A stretch of 33,788 nucleotides of DNA from Cellvibrionales bacterium (GTDB lineage: Bacteria; Pseudomonadota; Gammaproteobacteria; Pseudomonadales; GM7GCV1): contig JACONM010000012.1 of the NCBI GenBank assembly GCA_014323765.1, forward strand, positions 76,814 to 110,601, read 5' to 3'. Under the pieces are notes generated by a model. That model was not told where the DNA came from. It did not search any database and saw nothing but the letters and a program-made list of their open reading frames with translations. Position numbers and translations under genes: made by a program. Shown one piece after another: positions 6,801 through 13,887 of this stretch (the first letter of the stretch is position 1; every line of letters starts with the position of its first letter).

Positions 6801-8950
6801 CGCGAGACCAGTTTAGCTTCTTCCAGCCAAGAGACGGCCGTCTTGACTCGGGTGTCGTCTGTGGCACTGTCGCGCTCAAATTCTCGCTCTTTCTCGAAGC
6901 GAACGATCTCGCCGGGAGTAGCAACGACTTCGCCGCTTTTGCGCATGTGTTCATCGAGACGGCGTAGTGCCCGTAAAATAGCCCCGATTTCGTGCCGGGT
7001 AAGGCGAGAGTTAGCAGTCAGCCGAAACTGACGCTCTACATCATCGCTTGCAAATAGCAGCACACAGTCAGCCTCTTCTCGATCGCGCCCGGCGCGCCCG
7101 GCTTCCTGCAGGTAGTTTTCTAAGGACCCAGGAATGTCGGCATGTACCACCAGCCGGATATCGGACTTATCGATGCCCATTCCGAAGGCGTTAGTTGCCG
7201 CGATTACCCGCAGACCCCCGTCCCGAAATTGATCTTGGACCTCCTGTTTGTCCTCCGCTCCCAGCCCGGCATGGAAATAGGCCGCATCCTGTTGTTGCGA
7301 CTTCAAAAACTCAGCAACGCGCTCGGTGTCCCGGCGGGTAGCGCAGTAAATCACCGCGCCGGATCTGTCCTGTGGGGGAAGCGATTCTTCGATAACTCCC
7401 AAAACATCGGCCAGCTTGCTCTTCTCAGTAGTCAGGCGGACGGCAAAATGCAAGTTTTGACGGGATGCTCCGCCATCCAGCGACAGCAGCTCAACTCCGG
7501 TGCGAGAGCGAAAATGCTCCACGATATCTGCCACCACCGCAGGCTTGGCCGTGGCGGTAAGGCAGAGAATTGGGGCAGGGGGTTGGTCGCCTGAAAATTC
7601 CTTGATGAAACGCCCTAAATACCGGTAATCCGGGCGGAAATCGTGTCCCCATTTCGACACACAGTGGGCCTCGTCAATCGCCCATAAACCGACTTCGCGT
7701 TGCGCCAGAACGGCCCGGATGGAAGGGCTGCGCAGCTGTTCCGGCGAGATGATAAGAATGGCGGCATCACCCATGCGCACTTTATCCAGCGCATCCTGCC
7801 GCTCCGGCATGGACAGCATGCCGTTAATAGTAACGGCGCAGGAAATGCCCGCCCGCTCCATCCCCTGTACCTGATCTGCCATCAAGGCGACTAGGGGCGA
7901 GATGACCACAGTCAGCGCACCGATCCTGTCAAAGCGCGACAGTGCAGGCACCTGATAGCACACCGATTTGCCAGTGCCGGTAGGCAGAATACCGAGCAAG
8001 CTGGTGGCGGACATGGCCTCGTCAACAATGCGCTCTTGCAGAGACCGGCCATCAGAGTCGCTCGGCTCTGGCCGGAAGCTATCGAAACCAAACCATCTTT
8101 GCAACGCACGGACTGGGTCATGTTGCTCAACACACCAATCGCAGTCCGGATCCTTGCAAGATGTATCCCGAAGATGCCGGACGATCAACGATGCCTCGCG
8201 GAATTGCGCCCGAACCCATGGCGGCATGACCGAATCTCCGCCCGCCACGGTGATCCATGACAGCGCATAAGCCATAGGCCACCCATTGCGTGGATTACTG
8301 AGCCGCGACAGCGTCTCTTCCGCTCGCTTGTTGCAGGTGCGCGTGTTTAACAGATGGCGGATAGCGGCAACCGCCTCTTGGTGCGAAGGGCAATCCGCAT
8401 GCCGAATATATCTGAAGACGGCATCAAAGCCGCCTGAGCATTCCATTCGGGTGGTCAGATAGTGATAGGCAGCAAGCGCATTGGGTTCGATTTTTTCAAG
8501 ATCCTGCAAGGCATCCAGCTGGTTAGCCAGCACCTCGAAAACTAGGCGGGCATCTAGTTCCGGATCATTTTTATGCCCCACCGCCAAGCGGCCATCCTGA
8601 TAGTGTTTAACTAGGCGATGATAGGGGTTGCGCGGGAAGGCGAGTGGGTTCAGCCAGAGCGTATCAATCGGTGCCTGCATGCATTGCGCCAGCCTAGGTC
8701 TGGCGGCGAACAGGTGCTGCATATCGTAGTGCAGGAAATTGTGACCGACTGGGTGGGCGATGCCAGCGACGGCCTTTTCCAGAAGATCGAGATCTTTTTG
8801 CGACAAGTCAGTCGATGACTTTAGGGCGGGCCGGTCATCGTTATACACCGCGGCAAAGGCAAATATCCTAGCCTTTTTGGGATCCACCTCCAGATCGATG
8901 GATAGGCATTGGGAAAGAAACGCAGTATGGCGACTATTTGTACTGTTCAT
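3821..8950 (-). CDS. Exonuclease-RecQ-UvrD fusion helicase, 1709 residues
   Basis: A three-enzyme DNA-processing protein. Residues 15-140 look like a DEDDh 3-5 exonuclease (D19 and E21, D76, H126 with D133). Residues 285-640 are a RecQ helicase: GTGKS at 325-329, DEAH at 426-429 followed by the RecQ aromatic loop HCVSKWGHDFRPDY, and motif VI QEAGRAGRD near 615-623. Residues 1105-1560 are a UvrD/PcrA-type SF1 helicase: GPGSGKT 1115-1121, DEYQD about 1235, GDDDQNIYAF about 1269, TAHRAKGLEF 1511-1520, FYVAMTRA about 1546. The middle (650-1100) has winged-helix-like and Gln-rich stretches that I cannot assign, and the last 100 residues look like a small beta domain. It starts 34 bases after the dcyD-like gene on the same strand. 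A repair or anti-phage role is inference. Confidence 0.93.
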   Translation of the reverse strand: MNSTNSRHTAFLSQCLSIDLEVDPKKARIFAFAAVYNDDRPALKSSTDLSQKDLDLLEKAVAGIAHPVGHNFLHYDMQHLFAARPRLAQCMQAPIDTLWLNPLAFPRNPYHRLVKHYQDGRLAVGHKNDPELDARLVFEVLANQLDALQDLEKIEPNALAAYHYLTTRMECSGGFDAVFRYIRHADCPSHQEAVAAIRHLLNTRTCNKRAEETLSRLSNPRNGWPMAYALSWITVAGGDSVMPPWVRAQFREASLIVRHLRDTSCKDPDCDWCVEQHDPVRALQRWFGFDSFRPEPSDSDGRSLQERIVDEAMSATSLLGILPTGTGKSVCYQVPALSRFDRIGALTVVISPLVALMADQVQGMERAGISCAVTINGMLSMPERQDALDKVRMGDAAILIISPEQLRSPSIRAVLAQREVGLWAIDEAHCVSKWGHDFRPDYRYLGRFIKEFSGDQPPAPILCLTATAKPAVVADIVEHFRSRTGVELLSLDGGASRQNLHFAVRLTTEKSKLADVLGVIEESLPPQDRSGAVIYCATRRDTERVAEFLKSQQQDAAYFHAGLGAEDKQEVQDQFRDGGLRVIAATNAFGMGIDKSDIRLVVHADIPGSLENYLQEAGRAGRDREEADCVLLFASDDVERQFRLTANSRLTRHEIGAILRALRRLDEHMRKSGEVVATPGEIVRFEKEREFERDSATDDTRVKTAVSWLEEAKLVSREENRVQVFPSSLQVHTVEEAKKRLAGAGITAAHGSKLLAIVRHLIQAPADEGISTDQLCNLSGLSINTLTKAMTNLESLGIARNEIAVTFFVHVGVAQSSFDRLERATSLERALIALLCELVPDADKNTPLPMHLSKTCQHLRDQGHSNARPDLLDKLVRGIARDGRGQDGGKGNIRLRKLSRDTLNITLERSWKTLSKTAELRWRAAQILLKFLTKQLDKGAHGKDLQVDTTLGTLLAQLTQDAILKSSGLRDMSKLLERSLLWMHEQGILMLGKGLTVFRPAITVHLKPKGGQFTQADFVPLEEHYAEQTLQTHVMATYAQIGLKNIQDAERLAEDYFSLSRNQFMKRWMPGKAHEARRQTTGKSWGAIVDDLGNKAQQDIVTDDRSQTNMLVLAGPGSGKTRVLVHRIAYLLRMKREDPRSILVLAYNRHAAAEIRVRLRVLVGDDAAGVMVSTCHSLAMKLVGASFSGTQASTEDFDNILVEAVRRLSPEGLTKSEAEAQRESLIQGFRWILVDEYQDIGAEEYALIAAVAGRSLKDADLKLSLFAVGDDDQNIYAFAGASVKFIRRFEEDYKAKPTFLIENYRSTAHIIGAANQVIDQAPDRMKVGQEIRINQARVSEPKGGRLEHMDPVAHGRVHLLDVPPDDMAQAVAAIDELTRLSRLDPNWNWSRAAIISRRWKALDAVRAYAEAKQIDVKMANEQLPSVWRLREMQCLVSRLHQEQGALLGTEDVKAALNEQPHNSWVELLAEGVAELARELGDKKMPAPDIIEWLAEWSRDTRSEQRGLLLLTAHRAKGLEFEHVVILNGDWKRVSTGEDTAAPRRLFYVAMTRAQQSLTVLTSGEHPLVPTNSNSILKRRVVPALDKNTALPTTKYQLPNLKVVDLSFAGRQRDSHEVHAAVSTAKVGDTLSLVFEKPCWILLDNEGRVLGRMAKSWQPPKGYRFISGQVGAIVHWRKSDNEEAYAQLCRRDRWETVLPELTFQPADSAG

Positions 8951-8984
8951 GCGAGAAAGTCCACGCCTTGCATCCCATTAGACC

Positions 8985-9986
8985 CTAGCCGGATGGGGTC
9001 GCATGCTGGTCGTACTCCTCCGCCTGCGCCAGCATGCCGTAGATGCCGCCGGTGTGGATGAATAGGATATTGCCGCCGAGCCGGTTTGCCGCTATTTCCG
9101 CCAGCATGCCGTGGAAGGCTTTGCCCGTGTAGACCGGGTCGAGCACCAGCCCCTCGGTGCGCGCCAGCTGCTCGATGCAGGCGAAAACAGCCCGCCCCGC
9201 TTTGCCGTAGCCGGCCCCGATGTAGTGGTCCAGCACCCGCACATCGAGCGCATCGGGAGCGCACGGTTGCCCATAAAGTTGCCCCCAAGCGTGGAGGTCC
9301 TCGCGCACCTTGCGCTGAAAATAGGCCGCATCATCGCAGACGGCGATGCCGGTGACCTGCGCCCTCGGCAGATACAGGTGCGCCCCCAGCGTTAGGCCCG
9401 CTTGGGTGCCGCCGGAGCCGGTCGCGGTGATAAGGTGGTCGAAGGTCACCCCTTGCTCTTCTTGCTGCGCGGCGATTTCCTTAGCCGCCGCCAGATAGCC
9501 CCAAACCCCCACCCCATCGCTGCCGCCAGTGGGGATAAGCCAAGGCTTGAGTCCCCGCTCGCGGTAGTCGGCAGCGGTTTCCGTGAAAATAGAATCGAGC
9601 TGGTCGCGATAGTGATCGGGCGCAAAATAGCGGATTGTGGCCCCGGCAACTCGGCTGAGCAGCAAATTGCCTTCTGCACGTTTCGGCTCTGCGCCGCGCA
9701 GCAGCAAATGCACTTTGAAGCCAAGCCGCGCACCCAAAATGGCCGTCGCCCGGCAATGATTGGACTGCACGCCGCCGCAGGTTATCAGCACCTGCGCCCC
9801 CGCGGCCCGCGCCCGGGCGAGAATAAATTCCAGCTTGCGCACCTTATTGCCGCTGCTCGCCAGGCCAGTCAGGTCATCGCGCTTGACCCAAATGTTGCAA
9901 TCCAGATTTTGTGCGATGCGCCTCAACGGCTGAATGGGGGTCGGCAGGCGAGCCAGCCGTAGACGCTTGGGGAAAACCAGATTCAT
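8985..9986 (-). CDS. dcyD: D-cysteine desulfhydrase (PLP enzyme of the ACC deaminase family)
   Basis: A PLP-dependent fold-type II enzyme of 333 residues that would split D-cysteine to pyruvate, ammonia and sulfide. The cofactor lysine is K51 in SGNKVRKLEF, followed by GGVQSNH at 71-77 and the PLP-phosphate loop TATGSGGTQAG at 187-197. The residues that separate the two activities are Thr287 (DPVYTGK) and Thr312 (HTGG); true ACC deaminases carry Glu and Leu there, so the desulfhydrase assignment is preferred. It starts at ATG 9986, 99 bases after yajC on the same strand, and precedes the helicase fusion by 34 bases. Confidence 0.85.
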   Translation of the reverse strand: MNLVFPKRLRLARLPTPIQPLRRIAQNLDCNIWVKRDDLTGLASSGNKVRKLEFILARARAAGAQVLITCGGVQSNHCRATAILGARLGFKVHLLLRGAEPKRAEGNLLLSRVAGATIRYFAPDHYRDQLDSIFTETAADYRERGLKPWLIPTGGSDGVGVWGYLAAAKEIAAQQEEQGVTFDHLITATGSGGTQAGLTLGAHLYLPRAQVTGIAVCDDAAYFQRKVREDLHAWGQLYGQPCAPDALDVRVLDHYIGAGYGKAGRAVFACIEQLARTEGLVLDPVYTGKAFHGMLAEIAANRLGGNILFIHTGGIYGMLAQAEEYDQHATPSG

Positions 9987-10064
9987 AGCGGCGGTAACGG
10001 CGGCACTGCTGCTTTTGGATTAAATGCGCCTTAAGTGCGCCCCGCTTCAAGCGCAACGACTAGC

Positions 10065-10082
10065 GGGGGCAGACCAGCCCCC
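10065..10082 (-). terminator. GC hairpin just after yajC
   Basis: GGGGGC (10065-10070) and GCCCCC (10077-10082) form a perfect 6-bp stem with a 6-base loop, starting 4 bases past the yajC stop. No T-tract follows on the minus strand, so complete termination is doubtful. Confidence 0.35.
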
Positions 10083-10085
10083 AAT

Positions 10086-10436
10086 TCACCCCTGCCCAAT
10101 GCCCTTGAGGGTGCCCTTCGGCAGCACCGCATGCACCGCCACGCGCTGAAATTGCAGGGTAACCGAGCCAGTGTCTAGGGTCAGGTAATCATCACTCAGC
10201 GCACTAATGCGTCCCAGCAGCCCGCTGCTCAACACAATTTCATCGCCCTTGTTCAGACCGTTGACCAGCTCTTGGTGCTCTTTCTGCCGCTTGCGCTGCG
10301 GGCGAATTAGCATGAAATACATGATCAGAAACAGCCCGGCAAACATCAGCAAAGACGGCCACATGCTGGCATCCGTGGCCGCTGCGGAACCGCCCGCATC
10401 TTGCGCCATAGCGGCGGGAAACAAAAAATCTAGCAT
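10086..10436 (-). CDS. yajC: Preprotein translocase subunit YajC
   Basis: Small inner-membrane partner of SecDF that assists SecYEG protein export. The 116-residue product has one membrane segment at about 25-42, followed by the signature RPQRKRQKEHQE and KGDEIVLSSGLLGRI, and ends with VLPKGTLKGI. The start is ATG 10436: AGAGGG lies 9 bases upstream, while the TTG at 10454 overlaps that signal. It follows bcp by 18 bases. In many relatives yajC precedes secD and secF; here a D-cysteine desulfhydrase follows instead, so secDF must lie elsewhere. Confidence 0.93.
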   Translation of the reverse strand: MLDFLFPAAMAQDAGGSAAATDASMWPSLLMFAGLFLIMYFMLIRPQRKRQKEHQELVNGLNKGDEIVLSSGLLGRISALSDDYLTLDTGSVTLQFQRVAVHAVLPKGTLKGIGQG

Positions 10437-10454
10437 GGCGTACAACCCTCTCAA

Positions 10455-10934
10455 TTAACGGTTTTTGGCGTTATCAGCAAGCCAAGCCAGCACATCTTGG
10501 TCGTGCGTCTTGGTCCGCACCCGGTCCATACTATGCGCCACCCTGCCCTGCTCATCGATAATAAAAGTGGTGCGCAGAATGCCCATGTATTCCCGCCCCA
10601 TGAACTTTTTCAACCCCCAAACGCCGTATTGCTCCGCCACGGCATGGTCCGCATCGCTGAGCAGCCGCACCGCCAGCCGATGCTTTTCCGCAAATTTGGC
10701 CAGCCTAGCGACCGGATCCGGACTAATGCCGATGGCCAGCGCGCCTGCCGCCTCCAGCGCAGCATGCTGCTCGCTCAGCCCGCAGGCTTGCACCGTACAG
10801 CCGGGGGTCATGGCCTTAGGGTAAAAATACAGCACCACCCAGCGACCGCGGCAGTCGGCTAGGGTGCAAAGATCGCCATGCTGATCCGCCAAACTAAAGT
10901 CCGGTGCCGGGGCACCAATTTGCGGAAATGCCAT
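10455..10934 (-). CDS. bcp: Thioredoxin-dependent peroxiredoxin Bcp
   Basis: Cytosolic thiol peroxidase that reduces hydrogen peroxide and organic peroxides, recycled by thioredoxin. In 159 residues the peroxidatic cysteine is C46 in TPGCTVQAC and the resolving cysteine is C51, the spacing of the atypical 2-Cys BCP group. FYPKAMTPGCT and the late FIIDEQGRV strand are typical. The ATG at 10934 is preceded by GAGGG with good spacing. It leads a two-gene unit with yajC and lies just downstream of the mdh terminator. Confidence 0.95.
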   Translation of the reverse strand: MAFPQIGAPAPDFSLADQHGDLCTLADCRGRWVVLYFYPKAMTPGCTVQACGLSEQHAALEAAGALAIGISPDPVARLAKFAEKHRLAVRLLSDADHAVAEQYGVWGLKKFMGREYMGILRTTFIIDEQGRVAHSMDRVRTKTHDQDVLAWLADNAKNR

Positions 10935-10971
10935 GCTTTTCCCTCGCTAGTCACAGCGCATTTGCATAATT

Positions 10972-11011
10972 AAAAAAGACCCGGCACCCCAAAGGAGTAA
11001 AGGATACCGGG
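10972..11011 (-). terminator. Rho-independent terminator of mdh
   Basis: On the minus strand CCCGGTATCC pairs with GGGTGCCGGG (10-bp stem with G-U pairs, 11002-11011 with 10980-10989) and is followed at once by TCTTTTTT. It is placed about 80 bases past the mdh stop and before bcp, and is the cleanest terminator in the window. Confidence 0.8.
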
Positions 11012-11039
11012 CCAAAAACTGGCAGCCGCTGGCAGTCGA

Positions 11040-11067
11040 CTGGAGGCGGCTATCCATATGCCTCCAG
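11040..11067 (-). repeat. 8-bp hairpin in the mdh 3-prime region
   Basis: CTGGAGGC (11040-11047) pairs perfectly with GCCTCCAG (11060-11067) over a 12-base loop. It lies between the mdh stop and the terminator, so the mdh transcript should end in two consecutive hairpins. A neighbouring CTGGCAG repeat near 11020-11036 adds more pairing options. Confidence 0.45.
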
Positions 11068-11091
11068 CGGCGGGCGGCAAGCCTAGCAGAC

Positions 11092-12072
11092 TTAGGGCAG
11101 CAAATGTTGCACCGCGGCGCACTCATCGCGCAATTCCTGTTCACTAGCCTGCATCCTAGCGCGGGAGAACTCGTTAATCTCCAGCCCCGAAACAATCTCC
11201 CACTGGCCAGCGGCGCAACGGCAGGGGAAGGAATAAATCAGCCCTCCCTCAATGCCGTAGCTGCCATCGGCGTAGACCCCCATACTCACCCAGTCATCGG
11301 CGGCAGAACCCAGCACCCAATCGCGCATGTGCTCCACCGCCGCATTGGCCGCCGAGGCCGCCGAGGACAGACCCCGCGCCGCAATAATGGCCGCGCCGCG
11401 CTGCTGCACCGTGGGGATAAAATCCTGCTCGTACCAGTCGCCATCCACCAATTCCATTGCCGACTGCCCCGCCACCTGCGCATGGTGAATATCCGGATAC
11501 TGAGTCGCCGAGTGATTGCCCCAGATCGCCACCCGTTTGACTTCCGTGCTGTGGCGACCGGTTTTGCGCGCCAGCTGGCTCAGGGCGCGATTGTGATCTA
11601 GGCGCGTCATGGCGGTGAACTGGCGCGGGTCCAGGTCCGGCGCATTGCGCTGAGTGATCAAGGCATTGGTGTTGGCCGGGTTGCCGACCACCAGCACCCG
11701 GATATTGCGGTTGGCGCGCTCATTTATCGCCCGCCCCTGCGCAGAAAAAATGGCGGCGTTGGCCTCTAACAAATCCTTGCGTTCCATGCCCGCACTGCGC
11801 GGGCGCGAGCCGACCAGCAAGGCATAGTCGGCATCCTTGAAGGCGACATCGGCATCGGCGGTTTGCCGCACATCCGCCAGCAGCGGAAAGGCGCAATCTT
11901 CCAGTTCCATCGCCACCCCCTTGAGCGCATCCAGCGCGGGGGCGATTTCCAGCAGCTGCAAGATGACCGGCTGCTCAGGCCCTAGCATCCGCCCGGCGGC
12001 AATCGCCGTGAGCAACGAGTAGCTAATCTGCCCGGCCGCGCCGGTAACGGTTACACGAACAGGTGTTTTCAC
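11092..12072 (-). CDS. mdh: Malate dehydrogenase
   Basis: NAD-dependent oxidation of malate to oxaloacetate in the TCA cycle. The 326-residue protein begins with the Rossmann glycine motif [13 protein letters not shown] and belongs to the cytosolic-type (type 2) MDH group rather than the 312-residue E. coli form. Substrate-binding arginines lie in [13 protein letters not shown], the NAD site shows [10 protein letters not shown], and the catalytic pair is seen in TRLDHNRA and [10 protein letters not shown]. The start is GTG at 12072 with an AGGGAG ribosome-binding site. A TATAAT -10 box lies upstream, in a promoter divergent from tRNA-Ala. It is a single-gene unit, ended by its own terminator. 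Confidence 0.95.
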   Translation of the reverse strand: MKTPVRVTVTGAAGQISYSLLTAIAAGRMLGPEQPVILQLLEIAPALDALKGVAMELEDCAFPLLADVRQTADADVAFKDADYALLVGSRPRSAGMERKDLLEANAAIFSAQGRAINERANRNIRVLVVGNPANTNALITQRNAPDLDPRQFTAMTRLDHNRALSQLARKTGRHSTEVKRVAIWGNHSATQYPDIHHAQVAGQSAMELVDGDWYEQDFIPTVQQRGAAIIAARGLSSAASAANAAVEHMRDWVLGSAADDWVSMGVYADGSYGIEGGLIYSFPCRCAAGQWEIVSGLEINEFSRARMQASEQELRDECAAVQHLLP

Positions 12073-12118
12073 GGGGGCTTCTCCCTACGTCTCGATGGGT
12101 TGCGCAACAATCGGGCGC

Positions 12119-12124
12119 ATTATA
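12119..12124 (-). promoter_or_regulatory. mdh -10 box
   Basis: TATAAT on the minus strand, about 47 bases before the mdh GTG start. The -35 region is poor (GTTACA at a 17-base spacing). It is back to back with the tRNA-Ala promoter. Confidence 0.5.
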
Positions 12125-12152
12125 GGCAAACCGGGCAAAATTGTAACCGCCG

Positions 12153-12181
12153 TTGACAGGTGCCGCGAGTACACATAAAAT
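12153..12181 (+). promoter_or_regulatory. tRNA-Ala promoter
   Basis: TTGACA (12153-12158), a 17-base spacer and TAAAAT (12176-12181) make a near-consensus sigma70 promoter 13 bases before the tRNA. The GCGCCCCC just after the -10 is a GC-rich discriminator, as at stable-RNA promoters under stringent control. Confidence 0.85.
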
Positions 12182-12194
12182 GCGCCCCCATTCT

Positions 12195-12270
12195 GGGGCC
12201 ATAGCTCAGCTGGGAGAGCGCAACACTGGCAGTGTTGAGGTCGGCGGTTCGATCCCGCCTGGCTCCACCA
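12195..12270 (+). tRNA. tRNA-Ala (anticodon GGC)
   Basis: A full cloverleaf of 76 bases: acceptor GGGGCCA with TGGCTCC, D-arm GCTC/GAGC, anticodon stem CAACA/TGTTG with loop CTGGCAG, T-arm GGCGG/CCGCC with TTCGATC, and an encoded CCA. The anticodon GGC reads alanine GCC/GCU codons, and the acceptor carries the G3:U70 pair that defines alanine identity. It stands alone. An AT-rich nuclease pair begins 11 bases beyond its 3-prime end, a common place for integrated DNA, but I found no second copy of the tRNA end to mark an attachment site. Confidence 0.97.
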
Positions 12271-12280
12271 ATTTTCCGCC

Positions 12281-13438
12281 TCAGTCGTCGTCGGGCAGAT
12301 AATCGCCCACCCTACCCTGCAGTTTCTGCTTGACATGCCGCAACGGCTCAGCGAACGCCTTTTCCATTTTTAGCATGCTGTCCACCATAAAGGCTTGCAT
12401 GGAATCCCATTGTTCTTTTTCCAGAATGTCGCCCTGAATTTCGGCTTTAATTCGACAGAAACGTCTTTCCGGTACAGGCGGTTCCCATTCCAATGCGCCA
12501 CCAAAATCTTGCTCTATTTGCTCCCGGTATTTAGAAAGCTCGGTAAAAATAAATCGATTTATCTCCTTATTTCTGTGCTCAATGACTAGTGATGTGCGCA
12601 CATATTTTCTTCGAGCAGAAAAAGTTAAATAAACGCCGCCGATTCCAACAGCAGCATTTATCCAAGAGCGAACACTAGGGGCAACATTCCGATTTCGAAA
12701 TAGATCTGAATCAGTGGCTTTCACCTTATCGATCAAGCCAACCCAAAACTCCGTGCGAATATCCTGTCGATGTTTTATCTCGGCCTGCGAATTGACCTCA
12801 TCCCGTGCCTTTTCCGCCATGCCTATCATGTAATCTTCCGCATCTTGGGTCGGAATAATTTGTTCAAAATTTAAAACAGGCATTTCCTCCATTAAATGAA
12901 GCGTTGCACGAAAGCACTGAATGCGAATTTTGAAATTAAGCAACCAGAGTACCGTCGAGGTTACTTCCTTACGAAACTTTGCCGCGACCAGAATAACACG
13001 CTGCGTCACTCCCTCATTCAAGATCAGGTTTTCATAGTCTTCATCCAAAAATTCAGCCAGATTTTCTTCCGCCTTTTCACTCTTGCCTTGACCATCGAGA
13101 AATTCCTGATAAATTTTTCGGATATTTTCTTTAGACAGACTCGAGCAATAAGAGGCATATTTCAACGCCTGCCAAGTAACATCTCGCCCGCTGTCGTCTA
13201 GCTTGTTTTCGATAACAACTAGAGAGCCATTCTTATCCAAAGTAAGCAGGTCTAGCCGCTCGCGAGTATTAAAAAAGCCGGCAAATTCTTTCTGAATGAT
13301 CAGCAGGTCTTCACCAAAGACACCGGGCTCCTTAGCGATCCATTCTTGAAGGTGATCACGTTCCATAAAACCAAGCTCGGCAAAGGAGGACTCCCGAAGC
13401 TCTTCGATACTGTTTTCTGTACGATTTATTTTGTACAT
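12281..13438 (-). CDS. PD-(D/E)XK nuclease with DUF4268 domain, 385 residues
   Basis: A probable DNA-cleaving protein. The N-terminal 120 residues carry a PD-(D/E)XK core: RLDLL (D63), VVIENK (E77, K79) and QALKYA (Q90), the last typical of nucleases in the NucS/DUF91 neighbourhood. Residues of about 225-365 match DUF4268 (FWVGLIDK, PSVRSWINAAVGIGGVYLTF, EINRFIFTELSKYREQIEQDFG, LEWEP). It starts at ATG 13438, inside the last codons of the upstream gene (13-base overlap), so the two are translationally coupled. Local GC is near 40 percent, well below the neighbours, which suggests acquisition beside tRNA-Ala. A restriction or anti-phage role is inference. Confidence 0.8.
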   Translation of the reverse strand: MYKINRTENSIEELRESSFAELGFMERDHLQEWIAKEPGVFGEDLLIIQKEFAGFFNTRERLDLLTLDKNGSLVVIENKLDDSGRDVTWQALKYASYCSSLSKENIRKIYQEFLDGQGKSEKAEENLAEFLDEDYENLILNEGVTQRVILVAAKFRKEVTSTVLWLLNFKIRIQCFRATLHLMEEMPVLNFEQIIPTQDAEDYMIGMAEKARDEVNSQAEIKHRQDIRTEFWVGLIDKVKATDSDLFRNRNVAPSVRSWINAAVGIGGVYLTFSARRKYVRTSLVIEHRNKEINRFIFTELSKYREQIEQDFGGALEWEPPVPERRFCRIKAEIQGDILEKEQWDSMQAFMVDSMLKMEKAFAEPLRHVKQKLQGRVGDYLPDDD

Positions 13439-13827
13439 GATGCGTCCACCCTCTCCAAAAATAACACGGAGCTAACATCGCCCGCCCGGTGCGCCTTGAT
13501 CGCATGCCGCTCGATTTCTTGTTCGTCAAAACTTTGACGTTTGACTCGATAGTAACCGACATGCTTACGCTTTTCTCCTCGCTTCTGAGTGAATGCGGGC
13601 ACAGGATCAATTTGCGATGCAAATTGCTTGGCTGTCCTTTCGATTTTTGGTCCCCAGCCAGGCAAGATGACATAGGGCGCGTTCGGATTGCTGCATGGGC
13701 AACAACGGACACAGGCCGCAATAACTTTTCCGTCCATAGTCGGAAGGTAAGATTGCAAATCGCCCCCTCCAAGCTGATCGCGTATTTCCTGCCGCGTATA
13801 GCACTCACCCAACTTAAATTCACCCAA
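13426..13827 (-). CDS. Small protein coupled to the nuclease; possible modified-DNA reader domain
   Basis: A 133-residue protein with the segment FKLGECYTRQEIRDQLGG, then QSYLPTMDGKVIAACV and HVGYYRVKR. The G-E-x-Y-x-R-x-x-I pattern and the closing YYRV strand recall SRA-like domains that sit beside HNH nucleases in McrA-type restriction proteins, but this is from memory and tentative. Four cysteines (ACVRCCPCSN) might bind a metal. The start is TTG 13827, with GGGAG upstream; no ATG gives the conserved N-terminus. It overlaps the DUF4268 nuclease by 13 bases and lies 60 bases after the MFS gene. Confidence 0.6.
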   Translation of the reverse strand: MGEFKLGECYTRQEIRDQLGGGDLQSYLPTMDGKVIAACVRCCPCSNPNAPYVILPGWGPKIERTAKQFASQIDPVPAFTQKRGEKRKHVGYYRVKRQSFDEQEIERHAIKAHRAGDVSSVLFLERVDASCTK

Positions 13828-13887
13828 GATCCGCTCCCACTAGTTAGCCAACCCGCCCATTGTAATGCAAAATTCCACGAACAACAC

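Noticed and set aside
9402-9962. Long + strand frame opposite the D-cysteine desulfhydrase
   Set aside because: Antisense shadow; the reverse strand carries the PLP motifs.
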